Source of the DNA: Neostapfia colusana
Taxonomy: Eukaryota > Streptophyta > Magnoliopsida > Poales > Poaceae
Direction of reading: 5' to 3'
DNA: 64,000 bases
Assembly (NCBI GenBank): GCA_030760725.1
Contig: JASWHV010000010.1
Coordinates: 39,127,760 to 39,191,759 of the forward strand
Each line of letters starts with the position of its first letter. The first letter of the stretch is position 1. Both the position numbers and the translations under genes were made by a program. Under the pieces are notes generated by a model. That model did no database searches, was not told the origin of the DNA, and was given only the letters and a program-made list of their open reading frames with translations. Below are positions 56,801 to 64,000 of this stretch, one piece after another.

Positions 56801-57300
56801 GACATTGGGACCATTTCACCTGTGTAGTAATGTAGGTGCTTAATAAGCTAAGGTGATAGGTATTAATTGCGTAGTGCTTTAACCATGAGTTCAACCTCTC
56901 CTTGTTTTAGCCATGCATGATGTAATTTTCCCACACTTGCTGAGTACCATTGGTACTCAACCTTGCATATTTGTTGGTTTATATTGCTGCTCAGGGCAAG
57001 ATAATGAGGTGGTGTATAATGACCAAGATTTTGGACCCGAGGAAGGTTTTTAGGTTCATGAAGACCCCCGGGCAACGCCTGTGATGGAGCCCTAAAGAAT
57101 AATATTCCGCTGCTAGTTTATTTACTTGTGATGAAGCATTAGTGTCCATTGAGACATTTGCGATGTAAGACTTATTTATATTCGACACCTGGCTTGTAAT
57201 AAATGATGCTTCACTATTTGTCATCACATGTATGAGAAAATGATCCTGGCATACATGTGATATTCACTTGGTTGTTTCTTCGGAAAAACCGGGTGTGACA
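53846..57300 (+). repeat. TekC 3' LTR
   Basis: Matches the 5' LTR over its whole length with few substitutions. TATA is at 54263-54269, exon-like blocks are at 54419-54538, 55837-55905 and 56995-57053, and the hairpin is at 56942-56958. All splice-like sites are kept. Confidence 0.95.
54419..57053 (+). other. LTR-embedded spliced ORF, TekC 3' LTR copy (open)
   Basis: The exons match those of the 5' LTR in length (120, 69, 59 nt), phase and boundary motifs, and there are no stops before the final TAG. A few substitutions fall in the first exon. Confidence 0.5.
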
Positions 57301-57305
57301 ACAAA
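57301..57305 (+). repeat. Target-site duplication of TekC, right copy
   Basis: ACAAA, identical to 44571-44575. Confidence 0.9.
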
Positions 57306-57475
57306 TACATGGAGTAGGAACAATTCTAACTTTGTTCTTTTAATTATGATCATACCAGAATAGTCCGCATCTTACCGGACTAGTCCGGCCCACCTGGAAT
57401 TGATCAGTTTGCTAAGTGTTTCAGGAAACCGCCTAAAAATTCAAAGAGCCTATTCACCCCGCCATCTAGGCTACA
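57306..57475 (+). repeat. Copia LTR, right part
   Basis: Continuation of the LTR at 43201-44575. It has one more CCGGACTAGTCCGG (near 57375) and the typical copia ending TATTCACCCC...CTAGGCTACA. Confidence 0.8.
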
Positions 57476-58058
57476 TTCAATAATCTTACTCCGTTGTTTA
57501 GGTTAGCCATCTTCGATGGAGTGGTCGACTCGAGGCAGGTGTGGTCTTCCTCAAGAGCCTCTTCATCACATCAGGGTGGGTACAGCAGCAGCCATATGAC
57601 CCAAGATATGGAGCTATGAAGTGTCCGGGAGGAGCTCCAGAAGATGCAAGAAGCATTGAGGGCTCGGGATGAGATGCAGACAGCGGCGCTCAGGGCTAGG
57701 TACGAGGTGTAGGCAGCGGTGCTCAAGGCTTGGGACGAGTATCAAACTTCATACATGCTCCAGTTGCAAGCTGCCATGCAGGTAAATTCTTACCGTTGTA
57801 CTTAATATTTCTAATATATAAATGCTAAGTGAAATGATTTGGTTCCTATTAGCAGGCTATGGCCGCAGGACACCAGGTTGTCTTTCCGCAGTGGGTGCCA
57901 CCACCGTTGGAGCTGCCGTAGGTGCAGGTGCTGATGACAGGTGCACAGGTACAAAATGACTCAAAATAGCTAATGACAGTTAAAGCTGTTCAAATTCTGT
58001 AAATTTGATCAAACTTACTCAAATATAGCCAAACTAGTTAGACTTGCTCAACCTTAGT
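57476..58058 (+). pseudogene. Decayed coiled-coil gene fragment with a short intron
   Basis: Around 57600-57920 one frame reads V-R-E-E-L-Q-K-M-Q-E-A-L-R-A then M-L-Q-L-Q-A-A-M-Q, then joins over a 74-bp intron (57782-57855, CAG|GTAAAT to TTAGCAG|G) in phase 0 to A-M-A-A-G-H-Q-V-V-F. Two in-frame stops (TGA near 57616, TAG near 57708) break it. The style resembles the C-terminal coiled coil of plant CACTA (En/Spm) transposase-associated proteins, but no decisive motif is present. The sequence after 57920 is AT-rich and has no feature. Confidence 0.45.
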
Positions 58059-58551
58059 TGTCAGTACCCTACAGACCTGGTACCCCCCGTAGTGGATAAA
58101 AGACAACCTAGGCCCCGGCTTTCCAGCTTAGGCGGGCCCCAGCATAAGCCACGTGCCGTGGGCCCCCAGGCAGTCCCGGGGTTGCTACATGTCTTCAGGC
58201 CCTGAGCCTGGCTACCAGACGAGGGTGGCTCAGGAGCCGCCACATTTCCAGTGGTGCCAGATCCGATCTTCCGCCAGGGAGGGCTCCGGCGCTGCCATGT
58301 GTGCGGAACCTCTGAGCCACACCCACCGCCAGAGAGAGCTCCGGAGGTGCCACGTGTCCTGTGACTCCGGGTCTGACCTCCAGCATGGGAGGGCTCCGGT
58401 GCTGCCACGTGGGCAACGACTCTAGGTGTACCTTCCTCCAAGGAAGGCTCCAGAGGTGCCACGTGTTCTGCGGCCCCGGGACCTGACCTCCAGCATTGGA
58501 GGGCTCCGGTGCTGACACGTGTCCAACGACTCCCGACCACCCACTATGTAA
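58059..58551 (+). repeat. Tat-type LTR head (+ strand) with G-box array
   Basis: It begins TGTCAGTACCCTACAGACC, like the Tat LTR start at 40348. Units of about 55 bp with CACGTG follow (58150, 58351, 58406, 58460, 58516) plus one-base variants, with GGGCTCCGG between. It is cut at 58552 by a TekB-like LTR start. No Tat coding sequence follows. Confidence 0.75.
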
Positions 58552-58846
58552 CACCCTCAAATTCATTTCCATGCATTGCATACATTTTTCATGTAGAGAA
58601 ACATTATAAAAGAAGTAGAAATGGAGAAAGAACTGTAGAAATGGAGAAAAAACCATAGAAATGGAGAAAGAACCATAGAAATGGAGAGAAGAACCATAGA
58701 AATGGAGAAAGAACCATAGAAATGGAGGAAGCATAAAAATTGTAACACCCTCAAATTCATTTCCATGCGTTGCATACATTTTTCATATAGAGAAAAATTA
58801 TAAAAGAAGTAGAAATGGGGAAAAGAATCGTATAAATGGAGGAAGG
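58552..58846 (+). repeat. Two TekB-like LTR heads in tandem with a 20-bp minisatellite
   Basis: TGTAACACCCTCAAATTC starts at 58552 and again at 58742, with about 85 bp of near-identical text after each. Between them is a run of six to seven units of about 20 bp (gaaatggagaaagaaccata). The second head is cut at 58847 by an inverted TekA LTR. It could be nested insertion or a 190-bp duplication. Confidence 0.75.
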
Positions 58847-61222
58847 TGTGGGGACCACCCCGTGGTTCACCCACTCTAGGATCGCATAGGGTGGTGCCGT
58901 GCGATGCGGCACCCAACAGCACACACGAAAAGAATAAAGAACAACATACAAACTTTTATTTGATATAAAACAGCGGAAGTCTTTTACAAAATATAACTAT
59001 ACAGCGGAAGTAATGTACAATAGTAGCCTCTCATCCTAACTATGCAAAGAGCAGCCGTCCAGCCCGGGGACGCTACACGCTAGCAGCATGAAACCGGAGA
59101 TCACGGTGGCGTGCAGGGCTCCATCTCGGCCATGTACCCTGACGGGGCTTCGCCTCGTCCTCGGAACCCTCCTCATAGCTCTCACCTGCATACAGCTCAA
59201 ATATTGCAACCGTGAGCACGATGGCTCAGCAAGGCTTAACCGTCTAGCCTAGGCATGGAATTCTAAATGCAGGGATGTGTAAAATAGGAGAATGGACTTT
59301 GCCACAAAGACACGCCTATAAGTTGATCCTTGCTTTCAGTTTTATAGCAGCAAATTCATGTACCATAGGCAGCCCTCACATCGGAAGTCCACAATCAAAC
59401 AAGAAACACTTCCCTCCGATGTGGTGATGCCAAAAGCGGAAAGTAAACTTAATTAGCTCTACATCTTCAGCAGTTATGGTTTCCAAACATTGATATATCA
59501 CCACAGCATATTATCATTCAATTGGCTTACTTCACTTCTTACTACGTCATGAAACAGTGAACAAGCGGTACTCAAATAACCGCGAGGGACGGTGATTGCA
59601 ATCAGGAGACACCCGGACAACACGTTGCATACACCCACTTTCAGAAGCGTGATTCCACACCCCTTCCTAATCTGTTGTATGCAACCACCTTCCAAAGGCA
59701 ATCCAAATGCCGAACCGGTCCATACGTAATGGGTAGGAGGTCCCCGCGTGGAGCGTGACTGTGCCCACCGGCAGATTTACACCTTGCTACCCTCCACCCA
59801 CTCCTATTTACGGTTGGGTAAGCCTCGGCACCCAGGTTAACCATTTACATCGGTTTCCTGCTTATGTCAGTATGCCATCCGGTACAGTTCGATACTTGTT
59901 CAGCAGGCCCGCACACGACTCGGTCCTCAATCGACACCAACATGGCTAAGTACGTGAGACCTCCGCTCACTGCTTCCTATCCCCCCTGCTGGGTCTCATT
60001 TTACCACTCTTAAGCCATTTTCTATTCTGACCAAACCGTGTGATAAACCTTACCTCGCGAGTAGATTCCAACTACTCGACTTCTACCAAGGTCCTAAGCA
60101 TATTAGCGGGGCCTTGTCTACTCGTCGGCTCTGTAAGCTACCCAACCCTTCATAGGATTTAAAAGGTTATGCAAGTGGGGTTTCAATCACCCTAACTCTA
60201 ATGCAAACATTCACCCTAGACATAAGTGATACAAATAAAGAATTTCATAAAAGGTACTTAAGTGCAAACCGGGGCTTGCCTGGTTGCGAGTCAAACGGGA
60301 AGTTTGCTTCAGGTGGGAGGACGTCCAAGGGCTCCGGTGCGTCCTCGACTTCGGTCACTAAATGAAATATAGCAAAATAGATGTATAAGTATTAAGGATT
60401 TATAAGAATTGAACTACTATTCATAGCTATTGCTATTTAGGATCCTTAATTGGCTTTGGGATTTTTACAGTAGATACTAGACTCTGTAAGGATGATTTGA
60501 GCCAAATTTGGAGACATGTCAATGCACAATGTAGTCTTTAAAATTCCTACAAGTACAATGCTTATCTGAATTTTGAGCCCAAATAAGGAGCTTTGACATA
60601 GCTAATAGTGGAAGATTTGATTAGGGTAAGTCTCCATGGTTCTAACAAAATTTGTTTCACCACTTTTGGAGCTACCAACAGAGGGATATGAATTTTTGAA
60701 GTTTGACAGGAGTTCTGAAAAAGCTTCTGTTTACATTGGAATTTCCAATTAAAGGCTGAACTTGGGAAGGCAGTTTAGCCTAGCAAATGATCTCCAATGA
60801 AGCACACTTTTTTACTGGAGATCAGTAACTATGGAAAGGACTAGCTGCCCAAATTTGGGAATATTTCATAAAGAATTGCTCCTGTAATAAATCCCTAAAA
60901 GATTTACTAAAAACAATTCTACAGAAATTTCTGGGCATTTTCATAGCCTAAAATTTGTTTCTCTGTGAAGTACTCCTCATAAGGATTCCAACAAAATTGG
61001 TCTCACTCTTTTTGGAGTTTTCTACACAAAGTTATGAGCTTGCAATGATCAGCTAATTCCTGGAATTATTTCCCTAACAGAAACTTCAAATATTTGGGCT
61101 GGGCCCACTGTTTTAAATCAGACCAGTGAGAATTCGTCAACACCGGCGCTACGGTGTTTAATCCACGCAGCCACAGCAGATCCCGAGCTGCACTCCGATC
61201 CAGCACTCACCCGGTGCCACTG
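58847..61222 (-). repeat. TekA LTR, inverted, lacking its 5' part
   Basis: The - strand LTR end is at 58847 (GGTCCCCACA). Reading leftward to 61222 gives the TekA order in reverse: terminal exon-like block, TGAGC/GCTCA hairpin (near 59211-59227), GAGTAG hairpin (60054-60079), exon-like block, AT-rich stretch and the start of the GC-rich leader block (61130-61220). A TekC LTR interrupts it at 61223. Confidence 0.85.
59073..60357 (-). other. LTR-embedded spliced acidic ORF, inverted TekA copy (open)
   Basis: On the - strand the first exon is 60357-60280 (78 nt, one codon shorter than other TekA copies), with acceptor TTTAG and donor CCAG|GCAAGC. The terminal exon is 59185-59073, after TATGCAG, ending TAG. 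Phase 1 is kept and there is no internal stop although the sequence has diverged. The terminal exon has S-Y-E-E-G-S-E-D-E-A. Confidence 0.48.
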
Positions 61223-64000
61223 TGTAACACCCCAAATTTTGATTCAAAACCCTAAACCATGTTCAGAGGGGAATTTAAAAATTTTTGGACGTGTTGCATG
61301 TTTTGCAAAAATTCAAATTCAAACTGGAATTCAAATTAGACTCAAAACAGAAAAAAAATGAAAAAAAGAAAAAGAAAACGGGAAAAAAACCGGCTAGTGG
61401 GCCGAAACCCGCCAGTCGGCCCAGTTTCCCCGCGCCAGCCCGCAGCCGCGCGTGCCCGCGCTATCTCTCACAGACAGGTGGGACCCACCTGTCATCCCCA
61501 ACCCCGCGACCCCGGACTCTCCCGCGCGCGCGCGCGATCTTAACCGATCGGAATACCGCGTCCCTCAGCCCGAATTCTGGTCCCAGAAGACTCAAACTCG
61601 ATCACAACCGACCCACCGCCCTCCCCCGGCTATAAAAACCCCAGCCCCGATCGGTTTTTCCCACGCGATCGCCGATTTTTACTCCGGTGAGCACCGAGAC
61701 TTCGCCGGTGAATTCTGGCCGATCTAAGCTCGGAAACTCTGATCTAACTCCCTGGTCTTGATCCACCGCCTCCGGGGAGCTTTGCAGGTGCAGAAAACTC
61801 GGAGACTTACGGTGTAAACACAGCGCCGACGAGCTTCGCCGTGGTTTTGCCTCGGACCTCGCCGCCGATCACTTTCCAGGACCCCCGAGCTCGAGAAAAC
61901 CCCCGAGGTGAGATCCCCGACCTCCCCTCTACCGATCTATGCCATAAGATCAAAGTTCTAGGCAGAATTCTCGAGGATCCGAAACTTTCCGGCGAGATCG
62001 CCGCTTCCCGCCGCCGTGCGCCGCCGGCAGCGCCGCCCGCGCTCGATCAGAGCGACGTGGCCGCTTGTGCGCCGTTTATTTTAAATCGCACGGTAGACTT
62101 TAAAACCCCGCGTACCGGTTCGATGTTATAATCTAAGCCATCGATTTAAAATCGGACGGTCCACGTCAGCCCCACATTATAAAGACTGGAATTCTTACGT
62201 GCTACCCCCCTGGGGTTCTCTGGAAATAAGAGCTAGCCCCGGAAACTTCTGATCTAGCCCCTGGAACTCCAGAAAATCATGTAAATTCATTTAAAAATCA
62301 GTTTTAGCCCTTGGACTTAATAAAAATTAGGTAAAACAGCTCTGATAAGTGTAGCTAGACCCCTGGAAATTATGAAAATAATATTATAGACCCTGTAATG
62401 GGGAGAGTTCATTATTTTAGCCCTGTTTAGTATTTAATTTAGAAAATGGAATATGTAACTAGTGTTTAAAAATTAAAAAGTGGGACAAACATAATTGTCA
62501 AAATTAATTAAAAACTTTCTCAGTACTTAGAAAACTTTGGAGTGAGATAAAAATATATTTTGGGCTGAAATGAATCTGTTTCATTTATTAATCACATTTA
62601 TTAGTATAGGGACACATTTTTAAGTAAAGAATAGTTATAGAAAAATAGGGAAAATAATTATGAAAAAGTTTACATCAGAGGCCAAGCCTAAAATATGTTA
62701 TTAAATTATTTAGGACCAGAACCTATACTGTTTAGATGATGTGTATTACTAATTTCATAATAAAATACGCAATTATGCATAGGAATATAAATCTGAAAAT
62801 ATAGCAACTAGTAAATGATAAATGGAGTTTTTAAAATCCAAAGAGTTCAGTTTAGGGTTGATAGAAATTATGAAGGCACATATGGAGAAGAAAAATACTT
62901 TTCATACATACTTGGTAGTTTAATATAAGGAATTTATTTAAAACTGAAACACACACACATATATATATATATAGTATGTAAGTATAAATATGAACACCAA
63001 AGTAGGAATCATACACATATAAATAAAAGTGTATGCAAGCCACAGATCAACACACAAAGTAACCACAACACATATAATGGTGAATGAATTTCATAAATAT
63101 GAATGTGTGGTTTGTATGAAGTGTAAGTGTGAACTATGTCTTATGGATTGTTGTTTTTCTTTTGCTATGTGTGATGGTATGAAGTAGAACCTGTTCAAGA
63201 ACAAGTTATTCATTTCCAAGATCAGGACTACCCATTTCAAGAGCAGCAAGAAGGAGGCAAGTGTCCTTGACCACTTTGATCCTATGCTAGGATGTGTAGA
63301 TAGAATTATTTGCATTGTCAAGTTAAACATGAAACCCATGCTAGGAAGTATCCCTAGAATTGCATTACCCTGTTTCCTTGTAGCTTGGGTTGGGATTTAT
63401 TTTGTCATGTCATTTATTCACATGCATATGCTTAGCCATGCTTAGAATGGGATATTTGGGATATGAGATCATCAGTTTATTTTACCATACTCTTGAATGA
63501 GCTATTGTGAGTTATGTAGAGGTAGGGATCAAGGCAAGTTGGATGTTTTGGTTGTGTGCTGGGTGCACGAGACTTGGGTTTGTGTTTAGTACTTGCCTGG
63601 ATCCTAAGGACCGGTTCATGGAGCATGTAACCCGGCTTTACAGTGCCAACCACATGCTGAGATGGGGCAGCTTGGCCAATTAATTAGGTGTATCCCCGGC
63701 GTAGTATGGGTGTGTTGGATGGTGCGGGGAGTGGGTGTCAGCTGGACTACCATATGAACCGCAAGGCTCAAGAGGGGGCCACTGCAGCGGGGTTGGAGCC
63801 TCTTGTATGCTGTTAGGGGTGAAACCTCAGTGGGCCCACGCTCGTCGGGAATCCCTTTGTAAAGGCTTCGTAGTGATCTCATGGCTACACACCTGGGAAG
63901 TGTGAATGTGGATCGTAGCCACTGGCATAATGGAGGTTCTTTTAGTCCACCCGGCAGCGGGGGATGAAATCACTACATGTGGGTACAGTGGTACAAACTC
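61223..64000 (+). repeat. Another TekC LTR, continuing past the window
   Basis: Starts TGTAACACCCC at 61223 within the inverted TekA LTR and is collinear with the TekC LTRs, but more diverged, with small indels. TATA is at 61631-61638 and exon-like blocks at 61788-61907 (120 nt) and 63188-63256 (69 nt) are open. The window ends before the terminal exon. It is either the 5' LTR of a further element or a solo LTR. Confidence 0.88.

Larger units (their letters stand above)
44576..57300 (+). mobile_element. TekC: complete young Tekay-type chromovirus with an extra ORF
   Basis: 12,725 bp: 5' LTR 44576-48033, primer site 48038-48054, extra ORF 48250-49029, gag-pol 49331-53800, hairpin and PPT 53808-53845, 3' LTR 53846-57300, ACAAA duplications. 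The two LTRs (3458 and 3455 bp) differ at only about two to three dozen sites by eye, so insertion was recent relative to the other elements. Gag-pol has just two nonsense codons and no frameshift, while the extra ORF is intact. Confidence 0.95.

Overview
This window is plant nuclear DNA made almost entirely of nested LTR retrotransposons. The mix points to a grass (Poaceae), probably a panicoid: long-LTR Tekay/Del-type chromoviruses with an initiator-tRNA-Met primer site, a Tat-lineage gypsy element, a CRM/Reina-like chromovirus and a SIRE/Maximus-type copia element whose LTR carries CCGGACTAGTCCGG palindromes. I see no ordinary host gene, rRNA, tRNA or CRISPR array. The density and nesting suggest heterochromatin, perhaps pericentromeric; the species is an inference.

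Family names TekA, TekB and TekC are mine. Layout: 1-1971, 3' part of a TekA LTR. 1972-12352, a TekB element with a 5'-truncated left LTR, decayed gag-pol and a full right LTR. 12353-15546, a TekB LTR broken into a + piece and an inverted piece. 15547-23731, a TekA chromodomain remnant followed by two fused TekA LTRs. 23732-35334, a TekA element with gag-pol 26659-31189 and a 4.1 kb right LTR. 35335-40348 (- strand), the 5' half of a Tat element. 40349-42606, the 3' end of a CRM/Reina-like element. 42607-43200 and 43201-57475, the 3' end and LTR of a copia element, split by TekC. 44576-57300, a complete, young TekC element with an ACAAA target duplication. 57476-61222, a decayed coiled-coil gene fragment, a Tat LTR head, TekB-like LTR heads and an inverted TekA LTR. 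61223-64000, another TekC LTR running off the window.

Each Tek element encodes a Gag-protease-RT-RNase H-integrase polyprotein ending in a chromodomain, which is thought to steer insertion toward methylated-H3K9 chromatin. Two things stand out beyond the known plan. First, TekC carries an intact extra ORF between its 5' LTR and gag (48250-49029). Its first 22 residues align without gaps to the histone H3 tail, including the A-R-K-S-T-G-G stretch around K9. Second, the LTRs of all three Tek families contain what looks like the same spliced, acidic reading frame. Its central exon (69-81 nt, always a multiple of 3) lies between an AG acceptor and an AG|GCAAG or AG|GTAAG donor, and it joins in phase 1 to a terminal exon ending in a stop. 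No in-frame AUG was found, so translation is unproven.

Other structures: a tandemly repeated primer-binding site in TekB, G-box (CACGTG) arrays of about 55 bp period in the U3 of two unrelated lineages, a hairpin with compensatory changes near the 3' end of the LTR intron, and several LTR-LTR chimeric junctions.
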